Source: Cryptomeria japonica (Eukaryota; Streptophyta; Pinopsida; Cupressales; Cupressaceae). From it: a stretch of DNA of 64,000 nt. The notes under the pieces are model-generated. The model was not told the origin of the DNA. It saw only the letters and a list, made by a program, of their open reading frames with translations, and searched no databases. The position numbers were made by a program, and so were the translations under genes. Below are positions 1 to 10,375 of the stretch, piece after piece. The stretch spans positions 306,428,450-306,492,449 of the forward strand of contig NC_081408.1 of the NCBI RefSeq assembly GCF_030272615.1, read 5' to 3'. How positions within the stretch are numbered: the first letter of the stretch is position 1; every line of letters begins with the position of its first letter.

Positions 1-506
1 ATTCCCACAAGGTGGGAAGACATCTGCATCTTCACCTTGTCTAATTTACCAGTGGACTTACATACCAGTAAGCACTCTTGATGACACTCTGTCATCAACC
101 TTCACCAAACACTATCTTTTGTCAGCCTACATTCCTCTTTTTGCATCTGCTCAGCCTTGCCTTCTCCTTAATCAAATTGGACCATATCACAACCGGTTTG
201 TCAGGATGACAAACACATCACACTTCTTCTGTACTAGCATCTCAACATACCTTCATTGTCAGTCCAGTGCATAACCCTTTTCTCATGCTCTTGAGGCATT
301 CCTTTTGTTTCACCAGTGATTCCGGTGTGAGCCTTCAAATACTTACCTTTACCTCTTCACTCTTATCTCACCAAACTATAATGCACACAATGCATAATAG
401 GAGATAAGTTCCACTTATCGGTGGAGTGACAGCTTGTCTTATGCATCTTGCAATGTACTCATGTGACTTCCCTATTTGTGCAACATATGTTCATACAGGC
501 ACATGT
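1..506 (-). repeat. E0: inner part of a Copia-like LTR, split by Copia-A
   Basis: No coding capacity is visible. Removing Copia-A and one copy of its GATCT duplication makes this stretch continuous with 7094-7470. The right end of that stretch, read on the minus strand, begins TATTGGAATTG and soon contains CATTGATGTC, the same opening style as the other Copia LTRs here (TGTTGG or TGTTGC). I therefore infer one LTR of a minus-strand Copia-like element, E0, whose remaining LTR and body lie left of the window. At least 880 bp of LTR is present. No primer site is visible because the LTR end lies outside. Confidence 0.5.
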
Positions 507-511
507 GATCT
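507..511. repeat. Target-site duplication of Copia-A, left copy (GATCT)
   Basis: GATCT immediately precedes the left LTR and is repeated exactly at 7089-7093, immediately after the right LTR. A perfect 5-bp duplication fixes both ends of Copia-A. Confidence 0.93.
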
Positions 512-1515
512 TGTTAGGACTCAGAGCCAACTAAGAGGGGGGGGTGTGAATCAGTTGTTCAATTATTTCAACCCAAATATAACTTAGTGAAACTTGATGC
601 ATAATACCAATAAACCAAAATTAATGTTGGTTGATAGTTTAATGCACAAAACAGAAAGATAAATAACATCCACAACACATAACATAGATATTTGTAGGTG
701 GAAACTTTGTAAGGGGAGAACCACTGTGGGAAACCTTACCCACAATTAGATGATACTACTGCAAATAGTATGTGTATACAAATGACATCTACACATGCAA
801 AAAGGCCAACTGCCTAGAGCTCACTGCTCAATCACATGATGGGAGTCACACTGACTACAATTGGATGGTTAAATCCAATGATAATGTATTGCTCAAAGTA
901 GCATCTTCATATGCAAGATTCATTACCAGTTGAGCTCTGATTGTCTTCTTCATACCTTCCTTGAATCTTCAAATGATGTCTATGTGAGTAGCTCTGCATA
1001 TACCTTATTATATTCCTCTTCCTATTCTATGTTAATCTCACAAATGAGATCTTTCATATATACCAAAACCTAAGACCAAATGTGTAGGTCGGCTCACTAA
1101 GAATATTACAATTAAATCAATTACAAATGAAACAATATGTGATGCATCATGTCAACTTAATGAATTTACAATAATAACCAATCAATAAATCATCTCCATA
1201 ACATGTCGTGTTGATCTGGAATAGATAATGCTTGTCGGTCCATAACCTAGACCAATTTGTCGGTAACAATAAATATGCAAACTCGATTAGACCAATAACC
1301 AAATCACCAAAACCAAGTGTCCAAACCATGTATTCGACATAACCAAGTGATCTCTAGATGATAACAAGTCATCCTCTATGCCGATGAACAATATAACCTA
1401 CCGATGACTGTGTATAAGTCACTGAACATGTCGGTGAACATAACCAAAGATCTCTAGTGTTGATAAGTGTTGACATCAATGAAAAAACCAATGTAGCATA
1501 TCCATAATACCAACA
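512..1515 (-). repeat. Copia-A 3' LTR
   Basis: About 1,004 bp. On the minus strand it begins TGTTGGTATTATGG and ends GTCCTAACA. It matches 6032-7088 along its length, with small indels. Near its end it carries the conserved C-rich-loop hairpin (stems 528-534 and 551-557). Confidence 0.93.
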
Positions 1516-1517
1516 AT

Positions 1518-1527
1518 CTCCCCCTTT
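1518..1527 (-). other. Copia-A polypurine tract (plus-strand primer)
   Basis: On the minus strand the sequence reads AAAGGGGGAG and lies directly upstream of the 3' LTR, preceded by CAATGCC. This is the standard position and composition of the purine-rich primer for second-strand synthesis. A second copy of the same decamer lies at 1703-1712. Confidence 0.85.
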
Positions 1528-1882
1528 GGCATTGATGGCAACACAAGATGGAAAAACCATCTAAGTGCCAAAGCAGAAATGCCAAAAACCAAAAACCAAC
1601 AATCTCCCAAAGAGATCAATTACCAGAAATCAAAATACATAATATCTCTCCCCTAATGAATAATCTCTCCCCAAAAGATAATGTGTCTTTCCATAGATAT
1701 CTCTCCCCCTTTGACATCAAATGCCAAAGCAATACAAAAAACCAAATATAACAAGTTCATAGAACTAATTACAAATACCAACTTATCCAACTACTCCCCC
1801 TGAGAAGTAGCTCTCCTTCATCAAAGCCAAAAAAAAGGTTTGTTTGTTAATTCATGCCGGTTTGATGCCATTCTCCAACTGT
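1528..1882 (-). other. Copia-A 3' untranslated stretch
   Basis: Non-coding DNA between the end of pol (stop at 1883-1885) and the terminal purine tract. It contains the second purine motif AAAGGGGGAG at 1703-1712, preceded on the minus strand by TTGATGTC. No reading frame here looks real. Confidence 0.7.
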
Positions 1883-3606
1883 CTAAGTCTCTACTAGTGA
1901 GGGTATTACCCCAAGCTTCTCTCTAAAATATTCAAAAGTTTCCTTAGGAAAAGGCTTAGTAAAGATATCTGCAATCTTCTCTTTAGTATTCACATAAACC
2001 AATTTTTACTTCTTTTGCTTCAACATTCTCTTTCAGAAAATTTAATTTGATAGAAACATGTTTAGTTTTAGAGTGAAATATTGGATTCTTGGATATATCA
2101 ATTGCTGCCATATTATCAGAGTAAATGATTATAGGTTCTTTGCATTTTACCTTTATGTCCTGCAACATTTTCTTAATCCATAATACATGAGTACAATTAG
2201 TTGTTGCTGCAACATATTCTGATCCTGTTGTTGATAATGATGTACAACTCTGTTTCTTGCTCAACCATGAAATCAATCTACTACCAAAAAAGAATGCTCC
2301 GCTGGTGGTGCTCTTTCTGTCATCTACATCTCCTACCCAATTTGCATCTGTGTATGCACATAAATCAAAATTTTCATCTTTAGGATACCATAAACCAAGA
2401 TTTGTTGTGCCTTGTAGATACTGGAAAATCCTTTTCACTACTAATTCATGATTTTCTTTAGGATTACTCTGAAATCTTGAAACAATACATACTGCATTCA
2501 TAATATCAGGTCTTGTTTGTGTCAAATACAATAAACCTCCAATCATAGATTTATATCTTGTCAGATTAACAGGTGTTGTATCATCCTTCAATGATACTTT
2601 GTCTGTTGTAGTCATAGGAGTACTTACCGGTTTATAGTTTTCCATACCAAACTTGTTTAGTAGTTTTTTCAAGTACTTTGATTGACATATGAATATACCT
2701 TTATCAGTCTGTGAAATCTGCAATCCTAAAATTAATTTTATCTCCCCAATCATAGACATTTCAAATTCTTCCTGCATCTCATTAGAAAAGTCTTTACACA
2801 ATCCATCTTCTCCTCCAAAAATTATATCATCAACAAAAACTTCAATAACCAAGATGTCATCATTAGTCACTTTGAAATATATACCAAGCTCTAGGAGCTT
2901 GCTTTAATCCATATAAAGCTTTCCTTAACCTGCAAACCATATCTTTGTCATTTATCAAATAAAATCCACCAGGTTGTTCAATATAAACTTCCTCTTCAAG
3001 ATCACCATTCAGAAATGCACATTTAACATACATTTGATATACTTTATAGTTCTTGTGTGCTGCAAATGCTAGAAATAGTCTGACTGCCTTAATTCTAGCT
3101 ACCGGTACAAAGGTTTCATTGTAATCAATTCCCTCTTTCTGTGAATATCCCTTATACACTAATCTTTCTTTGTTTTTGATTACCTTACCATCTTCATTAA
3201 GTTTATTTCTGAATACCCATTTAGTTCCAATTACATTTTTATTTCTAGGTCGGGGAACCAATGTCCTTGTGTTATTCTTTTCAATTTGTTTCAATTCATA
3301 TTCCATAGCCTTAATCAAATGTTTATCTTCACATGCCTCATTAACTGATGCTGGTTCAATTTGAGAAATTAGATATACCTCTTCATTTGCCAGTCTTCCT
3401 CTAGTCATTACACCTTGATACTTATTCCCAATTATCTGACTTTCAAAGTGATTCAATCTTACATACCTGGGTGTATTTACTTGTTGTTGTTCTTTAGTCA
3501 CTGTGGAATTCTCTGATGATGTGGGTGTGATTGGATCAACATTTTGTACCAGTGCGCTCAATGTAGATTCATTTGTGATAATCTCAACTACCGGTTCAGA
3601 GTCCAT
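1883..3606 (-). pseudogene. Copia-A reverse transcriptase and RNase H, broken
   Basis: The frame at 2863-3606 holds the RT N-terminal half ([38 protein letters not shown]). The frame at 1983-2870 continues with FVDDIIFGG, the Copia active-site box, then GGLLYLTQTRPDI and RNase H (AYTDANW, SEYVAA, YSDN). A further frame slip near 2000 precedes the C-terminal tail IADIFTK, ending at 1883. Compared with Copia-B, about 27 codons are missing right after APRAWY, which removes part of the palm. The first catalytic aspartate is also lost: [11 protein letters not shown] where Copia-C has [11 protein letters not shown]. The enzyme would be dead. In life it would copy element RNA into DNA inside the virus-like particle. 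Confidence 0.93.
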
Positions 3607-3627
3607 AGACCTTGAATTACCTCTGAA

Positions 3628-4749
3628 CTATTCATGAATCTTCACATTTGCACTCTCAATGATTTTTTGCAATCTCTTATTAAAAAATCTATATGCCTTT
3701 CTCTTAGATGAATAACCAAGAAATATTCCTTCATCACTTCTAGAATCAAATTTACCAATATAATCATCTCTCCTAATATAACATTTTCTTCCAAATATTC
3801 TGAAATATTTAAGAGTAGGAGTATTACCAAACCATAGTTCATGAGGGGTCTTACCGATTTCACCTTTGATGTGAACTACGTTGAATGTGTAAACCCTTGT
3901 ATTCATTGCTTCTCTCCAGTATACATGAGGTAGGTTTTCTTTTGATATCATGCTTCTAGCTGCATCTAGAATAGTTATGTTCTTCCTTTCCAAAACTCCA
4001 TTTTGCTAAGGTGTCCGAGGTACTGATAATTGTCTTCTGATTCCATTCATTTCACAAAATGTATTAAATTCCTTAGATGTGAATTCACCTCCTTGATCTG
4101 ATCTTAAACATTTGATTTTCTTACCGGTTTCATTCTCTACCATTGCCTTGAATAGTTTGAATTTCCCAAAAGCTTCTAGTTTCTCCCTAAGAAAAGTAAC
4201 CCAACACATTCTAGAATAATCATTAATGATTAGCATAAAATATCTATCTCCTTGTAAACTTCTAGTTCTTGTCGGACCACATAAATCAATATAAATTAAA
4301 TCAAGAGCATTATTGGATTTCTCAGGAATACTCTTAAAATTTGCTCTTACTTGCTTTCCAAATTGACATTCCTTACATACCGGATTGTGAGGTTTTATAA
4401 TCTTAGGTAAATCCCTTACTACCTTAGTTGTACTGATCTTTACAATGCAATAAAAATTTACATGACAAAGTCTTTTATGCCATAACCAACTTTCATCAAT
4501 ATGTGCAATTAAGCATGTCTTCTCATTATTATTTAAGTGAAAGATATTACCTCTAGTCTGATTACCGGTTGCAATTTCCAAACCAGTTCTATTAATGATT
4601 GTGCATTTACCATTCTTGAATTCTAACTGAAATCCCTTTTCAACTAATTGACCAACACTCAAAAGATTATGCTTCAAACCTTCAACATAATAAACATTGT
4701 CAATATTGTGCTTACCATCAAAAGATATAGTGCCTTTTCCTCTGATCAA
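3628..4749 (-). pseudogene. Copia-A integrase with GAG-pre-integrase domain, broken
   Basis: Two frames in series, 4006-4749 and 3628-3993. The first starts in the GAG-pre-integrase region (YVEGLKHNLLSVGQL), has the zinc-binding part (WHKRLCH, then CKECQFGKQ), then the catalytic core with IDLCGPTRT (first Asp) and RSDQGGEF (second Asp). A single TAG at about 4003-4005, where CAG or CAA is expected in the TPQQNG motif, separates it from the second frame, which carries the catalytic Glu in ERKN and the C-terminal part (HELWFGNTPTLKYFRIFG). The catalytic triad survives and the break is one nonsense codon plus the loss upstream at 4750. Confidence 0.92.
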
Positions 4750-5974
4750 ACAAGCTTTATCATCCCCAAATCTTACTAGACCTCCATTGTATTCCTGAAA
4801 GGTTAAGAATTTACTTTATCACCAGCCATATGATGTGAAAATCCGAAATCAATGATCCATTCATCCTTTTCTTCAATTTTAGCTGCTAGGGCCTGCTCTA
4901 CTAGTTGTATATTAGGTGTCGATTGATCTTCTGTTATTGCAACAAAATCCCATCCATTGTCTACCAGTTCCTCATTAGAATCATCAGTATCTCTTTCATC
5001 AGCATAGTAACATGATTTGTCTCTATTCTTCTTAAATCTGTATCTCTGATATTCAGGGTTAGGCTTATATGTTCTTTTAGCTTCTTCTTTCAATCTTGCA
5101 TGTCTATCACAACACCTAGATGCCATATGACCAATTTTATTGTAATTAAAACATTTAATTGGTGTTTTACCTTCATACTTACTTCCAACTGGACCTTTAA
5201 GCATTTTTCTTGCAAATAGTGCTTCAAGCTCTTCGAATTCTTCATTCTCTCTTCTGATGTCTTCAAGTTCTCTTGCATAAAGTGCTTTCCAATCAGATTT
5301 CTCAGATGATGATGATGATTCTATAGATGATGATGATACTTTGAAAGCTAAATCTGTCTTAATAGCAACAGAACCAAATTCCTCAAGTTCAAAAGCTAAA
5401 AGTTTTCCAACCAAGGTATCTTTAGATACTGATGTATTAGGCATTGTTCTTAATTCATTAATAGTAGTTACTTTCATTTTGTATGCCAATGGAAATGCTC
5501 TTAAAACTTTAGAAACAATTTCATCTTCACTTAAGGATCCTCCACAACATTGTATAACCAAAACAATTTCATTAACTCTTTCCATAAAAGCAGAAATTCT
5601 TTCATCTTCTTCCATTTTCAGATTTTCATACCTGACCTAGAAGCATTCAAGTTTTGCAATTTTGACAGTGGTGTCACCTTAATTCAATGTGTCCAATTTG
5701 TCCCAAATAGCTTTAGCAGTAGATTGGTTTGATAATCCCATGATTTGCTAATCTGACAATGCACTGCTTCTCTTGCTTTGCAATCATTCTCCTAATCTTA
5801 AGCCAAGTTTGGTGGATTAGGTTGACTCTGTGTAGGACCAACATAGCCATTCTTTGTAACATCCCATATGTCTCTTTCAATGCAATTCAGATGTGTCTCC
5901 ATTATGATTTTCCATATATTGTAGTTAGTTCCATCAAGCTTCAAACTGTCCTTCCTAAAATAGTTAGTTGCCAT
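4750..5974 (-). pseudogene. Copia-A Gag and start of protease, broken
   Basis: The Gag start is the ATG at 5974, reading MATN, the same opening as in Copia-B at 37549. The first 350 bases hold stop codons and a frame change. The frame 4803-5615 continues with EEDERISAFMERVNEIV, a knuckle region CFNYNKIGHMASRC in which the second Cys is Tyr, a Lys/Arg-rich patch, and then the protease start WIIDFGFSHHMAGD. The usual Asp-Ser-Gly of the protease is Asp-Phe-Gly here, so it would be inactive. Gag packages element RNA; the knuckle would bind it. Confidence 0.9.
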
Positions 5975-6017
5975 AGAATCTCCTCAAGCTGTTAAACTTT
6001 TGCAAAAAGAGGACTTA

Positions 6018-6029
6018 GCTCTGATACCA
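6018..6029 (-). other. Copia-A primer-binding site (initiator tRNA-Met)
   Basis: On the minus strand this reads TGGTATCAGAGC, a perfect 12-base complement of the 3' end of plant initiator tRNA-Met, two bases after the LTR end. It primes first-strand synthesis. Confidence 0.95.
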
Positions 6030-6031
6030 AT

Positions 6032-7088
6032 TGTTAGGACCCGAAGGCAATTGAGAGGGAGGGGTTGAATTAATTGTCTAATAATTTCAACCCAAATATA
6101 ACTTAATCAAACTTGATGCATAATACTGGTAAACCATACTTAATGTCGGATGACAGTTTAACAATTAATAACAGTACCGGTAAAGTTTAATTCATGAAAC
6201 AGAAAGATAAATAACATCCACAACATATAAAATAGATATTTGTATGTGGAAACCCTATAAGGGGAAAAACCATGATGGGAAACGTTCCCCACAATCAGAT
6301 GATACTACTGCAGATAGTATGTGTGTACAAATGGGGTCTGCACATGCAGAAAGGCCAACTACCTAGAGCTCACTGCTCAATCACAAGATGGGAGTCACAC
6401 TGATTACAATTGGATGGTTAAATCCAATCATAATGTACTGCTCAAAGTAGCATCTTCATATGCTAGATTCAGTACCAGTTAATATTTGATTGTCTTCTTC
6501 ATACCTTCCTTGATTCTTCAAATGATGTTTACGTGAGCAGATCTCCATATACCTTATTGCATTCCTCTTCCCATTCTATCTTAATCTCACAAATGAGATC
6601 TTACATATATACCAAAAACTAAGACCAAATGTGTAGGTTGGATCACTAAGAATATTACAATTAAATAATTAAAAATGAATCAATATGTGATGCATCATGT
6701 TGGCTTAATGCATTTAGAATAATAACCAATCAATAAATCATCTCCATAATGTGTCGTGCTGATCTAGAATAGATAACGCTTTCCGGTCCATAACCTAGAC
6801 TAATTTGTCAGTAACAACAAATATGCAAACTCAATTAGACCAATAACCAAATCACCAAAACCAAGTGTCCAAACCATGTCTTCGACATAACCAAGTGATC
6901 TCTAGATGATAACAAGTCATCCTCTATGCCTGTGAACAATATAACTTGTCGGTGAACCAAATATCGGTGACTATGCATAAGTCACTGAACATGCCGGTGA
7001 ACATAACCAAAGATCTCTAGTGTTGATAAGTGTTGACAAGTGTTGACATCAATGACAAAACCAATGCAACACATCCATAATACCAATA
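6032..7088 (-). repeat. Copia-A 5' LTR
   Basis: About 1,057 bp. On the minus strand it starts TATTGGTATTATGG, so the usual TG terminus has become TA by one G-to-A change. It ends GTCCTAACA next to the primer site. The U5 hairpin stem is CAATT/AATTG here and CAACT/AGTTG in the other LTR of this element, a paired change. Confidence 0.93.
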
Positions 7089-7093
7089 GATCT
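7089..7093. repeat. Target-site duplication of Copia-A, right copy (GATCT)
   Basis: Exact repeat of 507-511, directly after the LTR terminus. Confidence 0.93.
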
Positions 7094-7470
7094 AGTGTGG
7101 GAACATTCATTGTTAGTCATTGCTTCTCATGATGACTGCATCTTCATCACAAACACCATCCAAGCATCTTGTCCTTCCTCCTTGCCCATCCTTGGTAACC
7201 GCAGACTGTCAACACAACACTTATCAGTTGACATCCTTTCCTTGTTGGTGATACATTGTGCTAGTACCATTTCATCCACACAAATCAAGCACTAACTTGT
7301 GTACCAGTGTCACCAGTGATCAGTTTACCTTACCTTACTGATGTTCTACAACACAAGGTGATATCCAAGATATCACATCCTATACTCCTCCATAACAGTG
7401 TTGCACATACATCTCTACTACAAGAAGTCATGCCATATCGATCGACATCAATGACAATACAATTCCAATA
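7094..7470 (-). repeat. E0: 5' end of a Copia-like LTR inserted in Gypsy-A
   Basis: Right-hand continuation of 1-506. The Gypsy-A reverse transcriptase reads cleanly (GIEVDPT) up to 7471 and stops being Gypsy at 7470/7471. The sequence beyond begins, on the minus strand, with an LTR-like start TATTGGAATTG. The expected target duplication on this side is GGTTG (7471-7475); its partner would lie left of the window. Confidence 0.55.
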
Positions 7471-8205
7471 GGTTGGATCTACTTCGATACCTCTACCTAA
7501 AATAGTGTATCCCAATAGCTTACCTGAAGTGACACCAAAGGCACATTTCTTTGGATTGAGTTGTAGCTTGTATTGTTCTAACTGGTCAAAGATCTTTTCT
7601 AGTATTATGATATGGTCTTCTTTGTTGTATGATTTTGGCAAAATGTCATCAAAATAGTCTTCCATAAATCTATGCATCATGTCACGAAATATCATTGTCA
7701 TGGCTCTCTGATATGTAGCACCTATGTTCTTTAATCCAAAAGGCATGACGTTCCAGTAGAAAGTTCCCCATGGACATGTGAAAGATGTCTTTTCTTAATC
7801 TTTTGGAGCTATTTTAATCTGATTATATCCCGAGAAACCATCCATTAGAGAAAACATGGAATTTCCAACAGTTAAATTCACAATGATGTCAATATTACGC
7901 AAAGGAAAGTCATCCTTTAGACATGCATTATTGAGATCTTTGAAGTTTGTGCATACTCTGATACTTTTATCCGGTTTGCAAACATGAACTATGTTTGATA
8001 CCTAGTAAGGATATGCTATAGGTCTAATGAATCCCACATCTAGTAATTTCTTTAGTTCTTCTTTGACAAGAAGAGTGATATGAGGATGCATCTTCCTTAA
8101 TTTTTGTTTAACTAGTTTGGCTCCTAGACTGACATTTAAGTGATTCATAATAAGATTTGGATCCAACCCTAGCATGTCTATATATGACTAGGCAAAATTG
8201 ATTTG
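7471..8205 (-). pseudogene. Gypsy-A reverse transcriptase, N-terminal half
   Basis: On the minus strand the region reads through the Ty3/Gypsy RT blocks: LKKLLDVGFIRP, SLMDGFSGYNQIKIAP with the first catalytic Asp, then the frame 7330-7746 gives MPFGLKNIGATYQRAM and EDYFDDILPKS (YFDD at the active site, normally YVDD or YADD) and LNPKKCAFGV, GKLLGYTILGRGIEVDPT. It ends exactly at the E0 junction. Upstream frames have scattered stops (for example within the stretch corresponding to 7795-8060). Not functional. Confidence 0.9.
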
Positions 8206-9373
8206 TCATTGTTTGAATAATTCTACATATTGTTGCATTTCTTGTTCTGATATATAAGTTGTTGGATGTAGAATCTTTGGTTGCTCTGTTGTGCCAATGT
8301 TAACTACCTCTGTTGGTTTGATCAATATGGATGACCTTTCTTGACAATACTTAGGTAAGGCATCAAATCTCCCATCTTCTGGTGCCTCGAGGAGGTTTTC
8401 ATCGTTAGATGCATCCTTTATTTTTACTTTTCTTGGGTCTAATGTTGCCAATAAATGGTTTTTAGCATTGGACCTGATATTGTTTTCTTTATTTTCACTT
8501 TTGTGACTAGGAGACTTAGCACCCACTTGAATGGAAGTTACGTTGTTGAAATCCCTGGTGAAAGTTGTTGCAGGTTTAATTGCATTAAGATATAAGGATA
8601 TGACATGATCATTAGGAAAGGTATCAATGGCAGTATGTCTTTCATATTCTCATTCCATAAGTTCAGGATGGATTAGAGGTAAGGGGTCCTCAGGTTGAGA
8701 TACTTCAAGGGTATTAAGTGTCATGATAGAGATGTCAAATTTTTCTATATGTATTTCAAAGTCTAGAATGATACTCTCGTCAGAATGACCTCTCGCAAGT
8801 AGCTCCTGATCGTCCTCAATTAAGTCCAAGTCAACCGAATGTGATTCTAATTCAAGTGGGCCAATTCCTAACATTTTTCCTGCATATGCATGAACTACAT
8901 CGAGACCTATATCTTCTTCAAAGAAAGCTTCTTCAACCAATTATTCAAAATGATAGGAATCTCATTCCCATTCATTAGAATCCATCTCACTTGTAGCTTG
9001 CAATCTATAGATTTGTTCATATAGCGTTTGATTTGTTTCTTATGTTTTTCTTGCTATATCATTTCTTCTCTTGTATTCAGCCTCCTCTGGGGTGATATTG
9101 AGTTATGTCAACCTTGCTATCAACTCTCCTTGATTTGTACCAACTTCTTGTTTATTTTGATTAGGAGTTCTCTTCTTGGGAGGTGCCTTTAGTTTGTTTT
9201 TCCTGTTGATTAGAAGCTTTCTTCTTTTTCCATTTCATATTTGTTTGTTCTCATTGTTTGGTAGATGTTTCTTCCCTTTCAATTGCAAGTTGTTCTTGTT
9301 CGCTATCATGTTAATCTTGTTGTTGGCTAGAAGATGTGTCCTCTTATAGAGTAACTTGGCCATACCCTAAGCC
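8206..9373 (-). pseudogene. Gypsy-A linker between G-patch region and reverse transcriptase
   Basis: Low-conservation polyprotein segment. Open pieces are 8206-8526 (with KDASNDENLLEAPEDGRF and ILIKPTEVVNIGT) and 8650-8940 (acidic, ending DPLPLIHPELME). The same landmarks occur in Gypsy-C (DGRLDTLPK, IEPTQSINIGT, NDPLPLVFPDLID), so this is real polyprotein sequence. I assign no catalytic role. 8941-9373 is mostly out of frame. Confidence 0.75.
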
Positions 9374-9643
9374 TTATTTGTCTATAGTCTGTTGAGTATG
9401 AGGTTGGATAGGTTTTGAGATACCTTCTTTTCTTTTTCCTATAGGACCTATTCTAGTGTATCCCATTTTCTGAAGGATGTTAAATCCTTTTTCATATTTT
9501 TCAGTGGGTATTCTGACATTGTGGATCTTTTGTTGGACTTCTTCATCCTTGTATAGCCATTGTAACACATTTTTGTCTTTTGTTTCTTCTGATAAGGTCC
9601 TAGTACTAAATACTGCTCCATCAAATATTGGAAGATGTTTCAC
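9374..9643 (-). pseudogene. Gypsy-A G-patch-like domain
   Basis: An 89-codon open piece. After KNVLQWLYKDEE it has EKYEKGFNILQKMGYTRIG, then GPIGKRKEGISKPIQP. The glycine and aromatic pattern (KGFxxLxKMGY, GKG-like, GI.xPI) matches G-patch domains, which bind nucleic acid or helicases. It lies between protease and RT, as in Gypsy-B and Gypsy-C. The assignment rests on motif reading only. Confidence 0.6.
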
Positions 9644-9739
9644 AATTGGTTGTTGTTTAAAGTTTGATGGTTTTCCATATGATTTAGGAGAAAGTGTTAA
9701 CTATGACAATGAATATTCTTTGTTCCCTTGATCTCTTAG

Positions 9740-10375
9740 CTACATTTGTTTTTCCATACTTGATAAAATTGAGGCAAATGATTTTTCCTTGGAATATGTG
9801 TTTGAAGATAATGCCTCCCTATTATGAGGAGCAATGACCTCTTGAGCTAGTTTTAGATTACTGCAGTACTGGAATGGATTTGACTCTGCTGAGATCGTGA
9901 TTTCTTGCCCATTGTATGGAAATTTCAAGCACCGATGATATGTTGATCGAATAGCTTTTATGTCATGTATCCATGGTCTTCCCAAAAGTATGTTAAATGA
10001 TAAATCCAAGTCTAGAACTTGGCATGATGTGTCTTTTTGCAAAGGTCCCACTTTGAAGGGTAATATCACAATTCCTTTGGAGGAACACTCTTCTCCATCA
10101 TATGCTTTGATTGTGATCTTTTTCTGGGGATCCCCTGCATATTCAAAATAACTGAGAGCATGAACAAGACTTAATGATAAAATGTTTAAGCCATCTCCCC
10201 CATCTATTATGAAATGTTTAGCACACGTCTTATGAATGAGGACTTCAATATGAAAGGGAGCATTATGGGGATGTTGCACGGACATGTCATCTTCTTTGGT
10301 GAATGATAAGAAATGAAGGGTTGTGAGGTGTCCCACCATGGTTTGTAATTTATCTACATCAGGATCTTTGGACAT
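9740..10375 (-). pseudogene. Gypsy-A aspartic protease and end of Gag
   Basis: A 211-codon open frame. The N-terminal part (MSKDPDVDKLQTMVGHLTTL, then IEVLIHKTCAKH) leads into the protease active site FIIDGGDGLNILS and the flap and C-terminal block DLDLSFNILLGRPWIHD followed by STYHRCLKFPYNGQ. The family usually has Asp-Ser-Gly or Asp-Thr-Gly; here and in Gypsy-C it is Asp-Gly-Gly. It would cut the polyprotein inside the particle. The frame is open for its whole length but is separated by stops from Gag and RT. Confidence 0.88.

Larger units (their letters stand above)
512..7088 (-). mobile_element. Copia-A: full-length Ty1/Copia LTR retrotransposon, decayed
   Basis: The element is 6,577 bp with two LTRs (512-1515 and 6032-7088), a 5-bp duplication GATCT, a tRNA-iMet primer site inside the right LTR and a polypurine tract inside the left LTR. 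Coding order on the minus strand is Gag, protease, integrase, reverse transcriptase, RNase H, which is the Copia order. The protein is close to Copia-B (shared gag opening MATN, near-identical pol motifs), so they are one family. All reading frames are broken, so it cannot move on its own. It is inserted into the E0 LTR. Confidence 0.95.
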
